Part shown: piece by piece, positions 8,177-16,671 of the stretch
Layout: each line of letters opens with the position of its first letter
Numbering within the stretch: the first letter of the stretch is position 1
Origin: Lachnospiraceae bacterium
GTDB taxonomy: Bacteria; Bacillota; Clostridia; Lachnospirales; Lachnospiraceae
Length of the DNA stretch: 64,000 nucleotides
Direction of reading: 5' to 3'
Assembly (NCBI GenBank): GCA_910574715.1
Contig: CAJTCH010000006.1
Coordinates: 1 to 64,000, forward strand
Notes under the pieces: generated by a model
What the model was told of the DNA's origin: nothing
The model's database searches: none
The model's input: the letters and a program-made list of their open reading frames with translations, nothing else
Program-made: the position numbers and the translations under genes

Positions 8177-9457
8177 GTGATGAAAAAGTTTGCAGCATTA
8201 TTTCTGACCGTTTCTATGGTTTGCGGATTAGCCGCATGCAGCAGCAACAGTGGCGGCGGCTCCTCAGACGGCGGGTCTGAGTCCAAGGATGAAGGGGGAT
8301 CTGATGGAAAAGTTGCGATTAATGTTATCGCTGCCCAGTATGGTCAGAACACCAAGACATGGTGGGAGGATTTTGTCAAGGAATTTACGACAGAATATCC
8401 TGACATCGATCTGACAGTTGAAGTTGAATCCTGGAATGATATTTACACAGTAGTAAATACACGTATTTCCAACAACGATGCTCCCGACATTCTGAACATC
8501 GACGTATTTGCCAACTATCAGGCGGACGATCTTCTGCTTCCTGCCGAAGATTTTGTATCTAAGGAGACCTACGACAAGATGTATCCGGCATTCTTAGAGC
8601 AGTCTAATGTAGACGGAACAATCTGGGCAATCCCAGATTTGGCTTCTGCCCGTGCAATGTACTACAATGCCGACATTTTAAAAGATGCTAACGTAGAAGT
8701 TCCTACCACATGGGATGAGCTGACTGCAGCCTGCGAGGCTATCAAGAAGCATGATTCCAAGATCTATCCATGGGGCATTGATATGACTACCGACGAAGGC
8801 CAGGCAGCATTTGCTTACTACACCTGGAACAACGGCGGCGGTTTCGTGGATGACGACGGCAACTGGACCCTCAATTCCGACGAGAATGTAGAAGCTATTG
8901 AGTATGCGATCGGTCTTGTAAACGACGGCTATACCAACAGCGATCCGGCCAATGACACCCGTTATGACCTTCAGGATATGTTCGGAGCAGGACAGGTTGC
9001 TATGATGATCGGACCTAACAGCATTCCTACATACATTGCTGACGGCGGATATTCCATCAATTATGAGGTGGCTCCGATTCCTACGAACGGCGGCAATGAT
9101 TCTGTTTCCGCAGGCGTTATGGACCGTTTCATGTGCTTCGACAATGAATACTCTGATGCTGAGCTTGACGCGATCAAGACATTCTTCGATTTCTTCTATG
9201 AAGATGCCCGTTACTCCGAGTGGGTACTGATGGAAGGCTTCCTGCCTGCTACATCTACCGGCGGAGAGATCCTCGCAAAGGAAGATGAGAGTATGGCAAG
9301 CTGGGTTGATATCGTAGGAAGCTGTAACTTCTATCCTACAGCCAAGACTGAATGGGACGATGTAAAACAAGGCGTTATCAACGCAGAACAGCAGGCATTG
9401 CTTGGGGGTAATGTAAAAGAACTGTTAGATGAGCTTCAGGCTGAAATCGCAGAATAA
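8177..9457 (+). CDS. Carbohydrate ABC transporter substrate-binding lipoprotein
   Basis: The protein has about 425 residues and starts with a lipoprotein signal (lipobox LAAC, cysteine at residue 21) and a Gly/Ser-rich linker. The rest is a family 1 extracellular solute-binding fold (DLTVEVESWNDIYT, DAPDILNIDVF and the hinge region WAIPDLASARAMYYN). It captures sugar outside the membrane and hands it to the two permeases downstream. GTG at 8177 and ATG at 8180 both follow AAAGGAGG; the ATG has the better spacing. Two hairpins separate it from the permease genes. No ATPase gene is present; a shared MsiK-like ATPase elsewhere would be needed, as is usual for this class. A facing GH120-like gene suggests xylo-oligosaccharides. 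Confidence 0.9.
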   Translation: MMKKFAALFLTVSMVCGLAACSSNSGGGSSDGGSESKDEGGSDGKVAINVIAAQYGQNTKTWWEDFVKEFTTEYPDIDLTVEVESWNDIYTVVNTRISNNDAPDILNIDVFANYQADDLLLPAEDFVSKETYDKMYPAFLEQSNVDGTIWAIPDLASARAMYYNADILKDANVEVPTTWDELTAACEAIKKHDSKIYPWGIDMTTDEGQAAFAYYTWNNGGGFVDDDGNWTLNSDENVEAIEYAIGLVNDGYTNSDPANDTRYDLQDMFGAGQVAMMIGPNSIPTYIADGGYSINYEVAPIPTNGGNDSVSAGVMDRFMCFDNEYSDAELDAIKTFFDFFYEDARYSEWVLMEGFLPATSTGGEILAKEDESMASWVDIVGSCNFYPTAKTEWDDVKQGVINAEQQALLGGNVKELLDELQAEIAE

Positions 9458-9467
9458 GATCTTATAA

Positions 9468-9500
9468 TGGGCCAGACTGTCATGGTCTGTCCCATTTTTT
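9468..9500 (+). terminator. Intercistronic attenuator hairpin
   Basis: TGGGCCAGAC pairs with GTCTGTCCCA (one mismatch) and is followed by a T-run. Placed between binding-protein and permease genes it should end most transcripts and leave the binding protein in excess. Confidence 0.7.
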
Positions 9501-9507
9501 AATCTTA

Positions 9508-9533
9508 ATACCCCGCAGCTCGCTGCGGGGTAT
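9508..9533 (+). terminator. Second intercistronic hairpin
   Basis: ATACCCCGCAG pairs perfectly with CTGCGGGGTAT around a CTCG tetraloop, 8 bases after the first hairpin. There is no long T-run, so it may protect the 3' end of the binding-protein mRNA rather than terminate. Confidence 0.6.
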
Positions 9534-9576
9534 TCAACTTTAATAAATTATCTAATAATTTTAAGGAGGTGTCTCT

Positions 9577-10458
9577 GTGAAGAATAAAACCTTTCGCAAG
9601 GCAGAACCTTATATCTGGATTCTGCCTAGTATCATCCTGATGGCGATCTTTATCCTGGTTCCGATCGTATTTGTCTTCAGGATGTCTCTAAGCGAAGTCA
9701 GCAAAGCAGGTATCATCCGAGGATTTTCCGGTTTTGCCAACTTCACCAAAGTAATGAACAGTTCCGCTTTCAAGCTGGTCTTACGCAACACGATCGTATG
9801 GACGGTTGCCGTAGTAGTATTATCCACCGTATTGGGCTTCATACTTGCCCTGATGCTGAACAATGAATTCCGCGGACGCAAGATTGCGCGGGCTATCATG
9901 GTTTTCCCATGGGCAACGACACTGGTTATACAAGCCAGCGCCTGGAAATTCATCATCGACACTGATTATGGTACGCTGAATACCCTGCTGCTTCGTCTGG
10001 GGATCATAGATAAGGCCATAAACTGGACCCCGACCGCGGGAGCATATTTCACATGGGAGATTGCCTGCGGTATCTTCGTAACGATTCCATTCGTTACGTT
10101 CTGCGTCCTTTCCGGTCTGCAGAGTATTGACACAAGCTATTATGAAGCGGCTACGGTAGACGGAGCCAGCTATTGGCAGCAGCTCTTCCAGATTACCATG
10201 CCTCTGGTAAGTTCGTCCCTGACGGTCAGCACAGTGTTGAACATCATCTATGTTTTCAACTCCTTCCCAATCATCTGGACGATCACCAAGGGCGATCCTG
10301 CTAACCATACAGATACCCTGGTTACATACCTCTACAAGCTGGCCTTCTACAATGGAAAACAAGGGCAGGCCGCGGCAGTTTCTGTTATCGGTTTCATGAT
10401 CCTGCTGATATGCGCCAGTGTATACATGATCTATACCTTGCGGAAAGGAGATGATTGA
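9577..10458 (+). CDS. Carbohydrate ABC transporter permease, MalF type
   Basis: The 293-residue protein has six membrane helices and the family's EAA loop (EAATVDGASYWQQLFQITMPL, near residues 190-210), which docks to the ATPase. It begins with GTG behind AAGGAGGTGTCTCT. It forms the channel together with the following MalG-type permease; the next start lies a few bases from its stop, so the pair is translationally coupled. Substrate follows the binding protein and is inferred to be a xylo-oligosaccharide or related sugar. Confidence 0.9.
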   Translation: MKNKTFRKAEPYIWILPSIILMAIFILVPIVFVFRMSLSEVSKAGIIRGFSGFANFTKVMNSSAFKLVLRNTIVWTVAVVVLSTVLGFILALMLNNEFRGRKIARAIMVFPWATTLVIQASAWKFIIDTDYGTLNTLLLRLGIIDKAINWTPTAGAYFTWEIACGIFVTIPFVTFCVLSGLQSIDTSYYEAATVDGASYWQQLFQITMPLVSSSLTVSTVLNIIYVFNSFPIIWTITKGDPANHTDTLVTYLYKLAFYNGKQGQAAAVSVIGFMILLICASVYMIYTLRKGDD

Positions 10459-10460
10459 TT

Positions 10461-11309
10461 ATGACTAAAAAACCTGGCTCTTTTAAGAAATTAATCTTAC
10501 GGATCCTGCTCTATGCAGTGATCTTTGTGGTATGTATTATTACTCTGTATCCGTACTTTGCCATGTTCTGTACTGCATTAAAGAGCCGAGCAGAGATTTT
10601 CTCCATGGAAGGGACTATACTTCCGATCACGTCGCTATGGTCCAACTTCCTTGATATCTGGCATCGGGCGCCTATGGCCAATTACCTGTTCAATTCTCTT
10701 CTTATCGCCGGCGGCTCTACTATCATCGCCATGCTCTGCGGTATTCCTGCCGCTTATGCCCTGGCACGTATGAAGTTCAAGGGACAGACCATCTTCCTGG
10801 GATTCGTTATTGTATCCCAGATGTTCGCTCCGGTCGTCCTTCTGATCGGTATTTATAAGGTAATGTCTATTCTGAGCCTGACAGACAGTATCATCGGCCT
10901 TATCTTCATCAACGCAGCATTTAACCAAGCGTTTACGATCTGGCTGCTGCGCGGAACATTTATTGGGATCTCCGTAGAGATGGAACAGGCTGCGACCATC
11001 GACGGCTGCAACCGCATTCAGGGTATGACCAAGGTGCTGCTCCCGGTAGCTGCTCCTGGTATTGTAACTACTCTGATCTTCATCTTTATCAATGCATGGA
11101 ATGAGTACACGGTTGCATTATGTCTGATCTCTACCAGCGAGCGTGAACCTCTGACGGTAGGTATCAACATCTTCAACGGCTACAATATGATCGAGTGGCA
11201 ATATCTGTTCGCCGCATCGCTCTTCGCTATCATACCTGTAGTAATCCTATTCATGGGTATTGAGAAGAACCTGGTAAGCGGTCTCGCTTCCGGCGGTGTA
11301 AAGGGCTAA
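10461..11309 (+). CDS. Carbohydrate ABC transporter permease, MalG type
   Basis: The 282-residue protein has six membrane helices and the EAA loop (EQAATIDGCNRIQGMTKVLL) of CUT1 importers. A TTG six bases earlier is in frame, but ATG at 10461 has the right distance (10 bases) from AAAGGAG and is preferred. It ends in the ASGGVKG-type tail usual for this family. A 14-bp tandem duplication straddles its stop codon (11303-11330). The operon ends at the terminator at 11332. Confidence 0.9.
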   Translation: MTKKPGSFKKLILRILLYAVIFVVCIITLYPYFAMFCTALKSRAEIFSMEGTILPITSLWSNFLDIWHRAPMANYLFNSLLIAGGSTIIAMLCGIPAAYALARMKFKGQTIFLGFVIVSQMFAPVVLLIGIYKVMSILSLTDSIIGLIFINAAFNQAFTIWLLRGTFIGISVEMEQAATIDGCNRIQGMTKVLLPVAAPGIVTTLIFIFINAWNEYTVALCLISTSEREPLTVGINIFNGYNMIEWQYLFAASLFAIIPVVILFMGIEKNLVSGLASGGVKG

Positions 11310-11331
11310 ACACATAGGGGCTAAACACATA

Positions 11332-11359
11332 GGGCTGCCGTACTTTCGTACGGCAGCCC
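11332..11359. terminator. Bidirectional terminator
   Basis: GGGCTGCCGTAC pairs perfectly with GTACGGCAGCCC around TTTC. It lies between the converging sugar permease and beta-xylosidase genes and can end both transcripts. Confidence 0.75.
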
Positions 11360-11365
11360 GCTCTC

Positions 11366-13366
11366 TTACCAGAGTTTCTTTCCCGCTGCTTCCTTGGTCG
11401 CGAATGGTCCCGGCACTGCTGCCACGCTTCTGTGTTCACCCAGATAATCCTCTGTAAATATGATCTCCGTTCCGTCCGGATCCTCGAATCTCTGCTCAGG
11501 CTCGAATGCATATCCAAGGATATCACTGTTAATGATACCCGTCTTGAACTCGTCCATCAGATCGTATACATTGGTCTTAAGGAAATATCCTCCATCCTGT
11601 TCAACCAATTCTACACTCACCTTGTCTTTATCATTTACCAGATTGGACGCCTCTTTCTTATATGCCTTCGCACCGTTAAAATAAGCATTTCCATTGATCC
11701 ATACAGGCAGATGCCCGAAATGATACTTCATCAGCTTATGCATGTCTGCCGGCTTATCCATCTCAAAATTAGCGATCCACTCGTCATAGGTCGGATACTC
11801 ATCGAAAACTTCTGTTCCGGCCACCTGATTATCAAAACCAAAATCCTTCGCTTCCTTCTCATCTGCCATCGGCTGATAATTCTGGATGAAGATATTGTTG
11901 TAGATACGATCGTCTCCATGGAGGATCGTGTTAAATCCTGCCACCTCTGTACGGTGACGGATATGATACGGTGTGTAACGAGGCTGTCTTCCTACTTCGT
12001 CGTCAGCATGGTCGGTTCCCGCGCCGACAGCGGTAAATGATCCGAGCATCAGGTTATGTACGCATGCCACACCTTCCGTTGCAATACGGACTGCCGCCCT
12101 TGAAAGCATGATATTGTTATCGATCAATGTCGGGCCGTGGCTTACCTCCACGAAGATGTCCTGGCTGCACATTGCGCCTTCTGCCATCGGTGTTCCTTCC
12201 GGTGAATGATTATCGTGGAGCAGGTTCTGGGAAATTCGCGTGCCCTGCGCCTCCCAATCAGTCCAAATACCCATGGTCGAATGATGAATATGGTTGCGCC
12301 GCATCACTACGTCAATGGCAGCGTGAAGCTTGATTCCTGAGATCTCCGCCCCGCCCAACTGCTGCATATTGTTGATATGATGGATATGGTTATCCTCGAT
12401 CAGACTGAACACACATCCCATACGGCCGACGATACCGGTCTGTTCACAGTGGTGGATGTGGCAACGCCTTACAATATGGCTTCCTACCGTCTCCTTTGTC
12501 CAGCCGTGGTACTGACCGCGGCATACAGCGTCGCGCTCCATCTGTGTCGGACTTTTTACCTTCTTAATTGTAAAATAGTGATCGTTCTCCTCGTCATAAT
12601 ATTTACCGAGAGAGATTCCGCTGCACTTACTGTTGCTGATATCACAGTCCTCGATGATCCAACCCTTTGACCAATGAGGTCCGATCATTCCGTCCTGATA
12701 AGCGGCCGGCGGCGCCCACGTGGTAGCTGCTTTATTCACGGTAAATCCGCTGAACGTAATATAACCAATTCCTGTCTTCGACGGCATGAAGCAATTCCTT
12801 CTGACATTGATCTCTACCTTCTCCTCGTTGGGGTTCTTGCCCTGGAAATTCGCGTAGATCACTGTCTCACTGCCGTCCTGCTCGGTATACCACTTATACA
12901 CGGACCACTCCGGTTCCCATGACGGCGCATATACCTCGCCCTTGATACATTCCTCTAAACTCTCTGTCTCATAGAGCTGACGGTCGTTCAGATATACAGC
13001 TCCCGTATGCCTTACCACCGGCGCGAAATACCAGTCGCCGCCTACAAACGTCGTATATGGATTATAACTTCCAAATACCCCGTTATCCACACGATAAACC
13101 CACACATTGTCCTGATATCTCTCCCATCCGACAGCCGGCTCCGCGCCCGTGATCTCTGCGCCCAGCGGCTCTTCACTTCGATAGGTAATGCGGGCATCCT
13201 CAGTACCTGCATATACCGGATCTACAGACTCCCGGTAGATTCCTGGTGCAACGATAACCTCATCCCCGGGTCTTGCCGTCTTTGCTGCATCATTGATGTG
13301 TCTGAAAGGTGTCTCTTTACTGCCGTTTCCCTGCTTAGGCGCGACGCAATTGACATAAATCTTCAT
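11366..13366 (-). CDS. GH120-like beta-xylosidase (right-handed beta-helix)
   Basis: From the ATG at 13366, seven codons into the longest frame and 7 bases after GGAGGT, the protein has 666 residues and no signal peptide, so it is cytoplasmic. Composition and repeats (ETVGSHIVRRCHIHHC, LIEDNHIHHINN, VVMRRNHIHH) show a parallel beta-helix. It closely matches what is known of GH120 enzymes such as Thermoanaerobacterium XylC: the block WTDWEAQGTR holds D370, corresponding to the nucleophile, and DIFVEVSHGP holds E407, corresponding to the acid/base. It would release xylose from imported xylo-oligosaccharides brought in by the facing ABC importer. Family assignment is by recalled motifs; substrate is inferred. 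Confidence 0.75.
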   Translation of the reverse strand: MKIYVNCVAPKQGNGSKETPFRHINDAAKTARPGDEVIVAPGIYRESVDPVYAGTEDARITYRSEEPLGAEITGAEPAVGWERYQDNVWVYRVDNGVFGSYNPYTTFVGGDWYFAPVVRHTGAVYLNDRQLYETESLEECIKGEVYAPSWEPEWSVYKWYTEQDGSETVIYANFQGKNPNEEKVEINVRRNCFMPSKTGIGYITFSGFTVNKAATTWAPPAAYQDGMIGPHWSKGWIIEDCDISNSKCSGISLGKYYDEENDHYFTIKKVKSPTQMERDAVCRGQYHGWTKETVGSHIVRRCHIHHCEQTGIVGRMGCVFSLIEDNHIHHINNMQQLGGAEISGIKLHAAIDVVMRRNHIHHSTMGIWTDWEAQGTRISQNLLHDNHSPEGTPMAEGAMCSQDIFVEVSHGPTLIDNNIMLSRAAVRIATEGVACVHNLMLGSFTAVGAGTDHADDEVGRQPRYTPYHIRHRTEVAGFNTILHGDDRIYNNIFIQNYQPMADEKEAKDFGFDNQVAGTEVFDEYPTYDEWIANFEMDKPADMHKLMKYHFGHLPVWINGNAYFNGAKAYKKEASNLVNDKDKVSVELVEQDGGYFLKTNVYDLMDEFKTGIINSDILGYAFEPEQRFEDPDGTEIIFTEDYLGEHRSVAAVPGPFATKEAAGKKLW

Positions 13367-13429
13367 TCTATGTACCTCCGATTTCAAATATTATCTGAAA
13401 TCTATTCTAGCGCATTTTACAGTCTCATG

Positions 13430-13465
13430 TTTGTATTAAACTGGTTATATTTGCACTGAACTGGT
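13430..13465 (-). promoter_or_regulatory. Paired direct repeats before the beta-xylosidase gene
   Basis: Read on the minus strand, two copies of ACCAGTTyArTrCAAA start 20 bp apart and abut the -35 region of a promoter whose -10 is TAGAAT (13409-13404) and whose -35 is poor. This fits activator-dependent transcription by an AraC-type protein. The TRCAAA ends resemble the repeats at 7975-8008. Confidence 0.45.
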
Positions 13466-13510
13466 ACATAAAATTCTTAGTTCGGATGAACTCGTCTATA
13501 CGTTGTCTAT

Positions 13511-13580
13511 CGACGCAGCCACCGCTGCGCCTCATTCCTCCGCCTTGCATATGAAAAATCATTCTGCGTCATTTGACTAG
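13511..13580. repeat. Half MITE copy abutting copy 2
   Basis: This 70-bp block runs from a central-type hairpin (CGCAGCCACCGCTGCG) to a CTAG that it shares with copy 2. It matches the complement of the left arm of copy 3 (core CATATGAAAAATCATTCTGC), not the arms of copy 2. It is a relic left by insertion or recombination next to an older element. Confidence 0.7.
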
Positions 13581-13741
13581 TACATCATTGCATAATTAAC
13601 AGTGGATAATGTGCTTGATATCTGCGTCAGATGTGCGTCTACAAGCCGACGGCGTAGCGGGCTACGTCTAGGATTGGAGGCGTGCAGCTGGCACAGATAG
13701 CGAGTGCAGAATTCACTGCTAATTACGCAATGCTGTACTAG
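13577..13741. mobile_element. MITE, copy 2
   Basis: A 165-bp non-coding palindromic element with CTAG at each end. The ends CTAGTACATCATTGC and CTAGTACAGCATTGC (complement) differ by one base in this part. The central hairpin is GTAGCGGGCTAC. Its left arm is nearly identical to the complement of the right arm of copy 3. It lies 22 bp beyond the stop of the Rpn-family gene and upstream of the beta-xylosidase promoter. Confidence 0.85.
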
Positions 13742-13763
13742 AAACTTACTTTTCGATATAGCA

Positions 13764-14861
13764 CTAATGCAAGAGACGGGCGCTGGCAAACTTCTCGTAA
13801 TACTTCTTCGACTTCTCTTCTGTAAGGTTAAAATGCTTCTGCAGCTTCATAAGAATCCTTTCCTTGGGAATCTGTTCTTCCAAATTGTCCAGGATTACTG
13901 CCTGAATACCTTCTTCTCTTACTTTTTCTGTTACCTCTTCCGTCACTCTCTCTGTTACCTCTTCCGTCACTCTCTCTGTTACCTCTTCCGTCACTCTCTC
14001 TGTTACCTCTTCTGTTATTTCTTCCAACATTCCTTCGTATCTTATCTGCTCTATGGAACTCAACTCCGTTACCTCCTTCCACAGTTCCTCATTATCAGCG
14101 TAATCGATATACTCTGAGATCGTAGACATAAAATTCTCCCCGTGTGGGTACATGATTGCATTCAGGAAACGAAAAAGTTCATATCCTTCATCCTCCTCAT
14201 TTCCATTATACACCTTATTCCCCAATTTAATAACTACCAATGTCATTAAATCATAATGTTCTCTAGGAACTTCATTAGGAGCCGTGTTCTTCGTATTCAC
14301 TATCTCATAGACCTGTATACTGTAACGGTTCTCCTTCAGAATATCATCTCTGCAGATAAAGATACTGTAACACTTAGATAATTGATTGTAATCCGTTCCC
14401 TGTAAAACCAGAGATAACTGAGATGACAGACGTCTCGCAAGATAATATACTCCTCTTTTCTCAATTGGATATCCAGGCATATATGTCTTCTGCGGTTCTA
14501 CGTCTATATGTAGGTTAATCTGTATATCTTCTGTGGAAAGCAGTGGATTCTTGGCTCGAAACGCCAGATCGAAAATAGATGTTTTCTCGTTCAAATGGAT
14601 GAATTCTATACTGTCACCTCTTACCTTCGTGTTAGTCCTGCCCGGCGACACTTCCATCGTACTGATTATCGACTCAGCCTCTATAAATTCCTGAACTTCT
14701 TTTCGACTGTAACCTTTATATTCTGTAACCGTATCCCGAAGGATTACTGCCAGCACTTCCACATATTGCAGAAGCGTCTTACTCTGCTCATCCAATCCTT
14801 CCGTATCTGCCGTAATCTGCATAGCACTAAGCGACTCTATGCTCCCGTTAAGTTTGTCCAA
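13764..14861 (-). CDS. Rpn-family (PD-(D/E)XK-like) putative nuclease with heptad-repeat tail
   Basis: The 365-residue protein starts at TTG 14861, well placed behind GAGGTGATG. It resembles the Rpn/PDDEXK_2-type transposase-like nucleases: a DLAFRAKN segment, then INLHIDVEPQKTYMPGY (a D-E-x-Q type catalytic core near residues 115-130), a YYLARRLSSQL helix and YSIFICRDD. Near residues 280-310 an E-V-T-E-R-V-T-E repeat is repeated about four times, encoded by 24-bp tandem repeats, and continues into a charged helix ending near KYYEKFASARLL. Members promote RecA-independent recombination in vitro or act in defence; the role here is unknown. It lies next to MITE copy 2. Confidence 0.65.
   Translation of the reverse strand: MDKLNGSIESLSAMQITADTEGLDEQSKTLLQYVEVLAVILRDTVTEYKGYSRKEVQEFIEAESIISTMEVSPGRTNTKVRGDSIEFIHLNEKTSIFDLAFRAKNPLLSTEDIQINLHIDVEPQKTYMPGYPIEKRGVYYLARRLSSQLSLVLQGTDYNQLSKCYSIFICRDDILKENRYSIQVYEIVNTKNTAPNEVPREHYDLMTLVVIKLGNKVYNGNEEDEGYELFRFLNAIMYPHGENFMSTISEYIDYADNEELWKEVTELSSIEQIRYEGMLEEITEEVTERVTEEVTERVTEEVTERVTEEVTEKVREEGIQAVILDNLEEQIPKERILMKLQKHFNLTEEKSKKYYEKFASARLLH
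13927..14012 (-). repeat. 24-bp tandem repeat in the Rpn-family gene
   Basis: The unit TCTGTTACCTCTTCCGTCAC plus TCTC occurs three times exactly from 13927, followed by a partial unit with one change. It encodes an eight-residue helical repeat (ERVTEEVT). Slipped-strand change in copy number would keep the frame and lengthen or shorten the tail. Confidence 0.85.
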
Positions 14862-15016
14862 ATTACATCACCTCATTCTGTCGAAACTGTGTTATACTGA
14901 ACGTCAGATGTACCTGCCGCGAGTATAGTCATTATCTTCATAATAATATAAAAATAAGGGATTGCCAATATAAATCATCCGACATATTTCGACATAAATA
15001 TCTTAAAACTATCGCT

Positions 15017-15304
15017 ATGCAACCTCAGTTTGCGTACAGCCAGACTGCTGCCCCATCCGGACGGATCATGATCAGAAGCCAAGACGGGAAACAGCTCGCC
15101 GGATGTTATAAGGCAGTGTCCTCCCGCATATCCTGCCTTAAAAAATCTGCCGATATGATACCTCAATATGCACTTTATGGAGTGGATTCGCAGTCATTCT
15201 GGGGAAAATCGAGAATACTCCTTGGCTACTATAGTGATGCCAATAGTATCCGGGAAGAAATAAATCAGATTCTTCTTGCAATTGAAGACGGAATGGTCTC
15301 TTAA
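15017..15304 (+). CDS. Small hypothetical protein, possibly truncated
   Basis: The 95-codon frame has protein-like features: MIRSQDGKQL near residue 18, and a C-terminal part (RILLGYYSDANSIREEINQILLAI) that looks like the small uncharacterised proteins of Firmicutes that end in a helix after a 'GxYxxxxxA' turn. No good ribosome site precedes either ATG, and the frame reopens after the TAA at 15302 for another 25 codons, so it may be a decayed gene. An antisense frame of 63 codons at 14975-15166 is less convincing. Confidence 0.35.
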   Translation: MQPQFAYSQTAAPSGRIMIRSQDGKQLAGCYKAVSSRISCLKKSADMIPQYALYGVDSQSFWGKSRILLGYYSDANSIREEINQILLAIEDGMVS

Positions 15305-15392
15305 GAGTTAAAATACGCCATTCCGGAACCGAAGATTTCCTTGCGTATGGAGCTTAAGAAGCTGCTGAAGCTTGGCTAAAATCACTGAAAAC

Positions 15393-15431
15393 CAAGGGGA
15401 TTATAACTTCGTTCAAGTCATAATCCCCTTG
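15393..15431. terminator. Strong terminator-like hairpin
   Basis: CAAGGGGATTAT(AA)CTT pairs with AAGT-CATAATCCCCTTG, giving a stem of about 15 bp. It lies between the small ORF on the plus strand and the acetyltransferase pseudogene on the minus strand and probably ends transcription of both. Confidence 0.7.
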
Positions 15432-15473
15432 ATAAAATGTCCTGAATTTACAATAATACCCTGCTTTGTCCGT

Positions 15474-15984
15474 TACTTTATCATCATTCCCATAATATAA
15501 AGATCGTAGTATTTCCCGTCCAATAATGTCTGGTTCTTACAGCAGCCTTCCACAACGAACCCAAACTTCAGATACAGTGAACAGCCATTGTATTGTCTGT
15601 TCTTGTATCCAGGCGGATCCTCGTAGTCACACCGTTCCCTTTACACCAGTTTATCAACATCTGAATCAGCTTACTCCCTATTCCCTGTCTCTGGTATTCC
15701 TTCGCAACAACAATCCCCAGTTCTCCTTCATGCCGGAATTTGATCTTATGACTGGAACTAATCGTTGCAATCCCCACGATCTTCTCACTGTCAAGAGCCA
15801 GAAGCATCGTATTGTTGATATCACCCTAAAGCTCATTGATCTTAGCTTCCTGCGCCTTCACATCAAGCGGATACTCATCCTTCTCGAAGCTCAGGAAGCT
15901 CGTCTCTCCCCCTACATAATTATAAAAATCTACAATATTCTCTGCGTCTTCCGCTGCCGGGTTACGGTATGTAATCTCACTCAA
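15474..15984 (-). pseudogene. GNAT-family N-acetyltransferase, broken
   Basis: Read from a TTG at 15984 behind AAAGGAG, the frame encodes a GNAT N-terminus (SEITYRNPAAEDAENIVDF). A TAG then stops it near 15821; the same frame resumes with the acetyl-CoA loop (GIVVAKEYQRQGIGSKLI, the R/Q-x-x-G-x-G/A signature). Near 15575 a one-base shift is needed to reach the C-terminal LYLKFGFVVEG and a stop at 15474. Two separate lesions make it a clear pseudogene. It overlaps the stop of the upstream membrane-protein gene by 4 bases, so it was once co-translated with it. Confidence 0.75.
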
Positions 15985-16568
15985 AGGAATCTCCTTTCTC
16001 TCTCATCACTCTCTTCCAACACATCCTCCAGATCGCTCTTCTTCTCCCTGTACACCGTCAGCATAAAATCAATCAGATATGCCCCCATGATCACGCTCCC
16101 TAAGATCTTCCCCGCCCGCGCCGGGACACAGTCTACCATACTCACAATCATCTTATGTAAGAACAGAAACAACGCCACCGTATAGAATCCCCAGGCAATC
16201 GAACTCTCCAGACAGATAATCCCCTGATAATTAAAGGGCTTCTCCTGATAATCCCACCAGATCTCTCCGAAGACTCTCTGCATAATACGCGCCGTCACGA
16301 ATTCCAACGTTGTAGCAAGAAACATGCCTAGCACAAATAACCGAAACGGATTCTCACTGTACGGACGCAGAATAAAGAACACCGTCAGCGCACCGAATCC
16401 ATAGATCGGGCACATGGGCCCCCTCGCAAATCCTCTGTTCGTAATCTTCCTGTTACAGATGGACATATAGATCGACTCCACAAGCCATCCCAATATACTG
16501 TATAAGACAAACCAAAGCAACACCTGGTATGCATTTCCTCCAAAAATCCTGTTTTTCCACCACATCAT
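15981..16568 (-). CDS. CmpB-type membrane protein (putative ABC transporter permease family)
   Basis: The 195-residue protein has about five membrane helices and the conserved N-terminal block of the ABC_trans_CmpB family: LGWLVESIY, a short cytoplasmic turn ITNRGFARGPMCPIYGFGA, then further helices and the WWDYQEKPFNYQGIICLESSIAWG segment. The start ATG follows AGGAGAAGATAC; nine codons upstream are in frame but not needed. The tail (KKSDLEDVLEESDERE) is charged and cytoplasmic. Members are common in Clostridia and of unknown function, despite the ABC name. Confidence 0.75.
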   Translation of the reverse strand: MMWWKNRIFGGNAYQVLLWFVLYSILGWLVESIYMSICNRKITNRGFARGPMCPIYGFGALTVFFILRPYSENPFRLFVLGMFLATTLEFVTARIMQRVFGEIWWDYQEKPFNYQGIICLESSIAWGFYTVALFLFLHKMIVSMVDCVPARAGKILGSVIMGAYLIDFMLTVYREKKSDLEDVLEESDERERRFL

Positions 16569-16671
16569 GTATCTTCTCCTAGAAATAATGTCCATATTAT
16601 ACCCTTGTTAATATGATTTGTCAATTTTTAGCGAAATATTAGCAAGATATTTTCCCAGAAAACATTACAGT

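Noticed and set aside
13927-14012. Short regular repeats that might suggest a CRISPR array
   Set aside because: The 24-bp units are contiguous without spacers and lie inside a coding frame; no cas genes are present.
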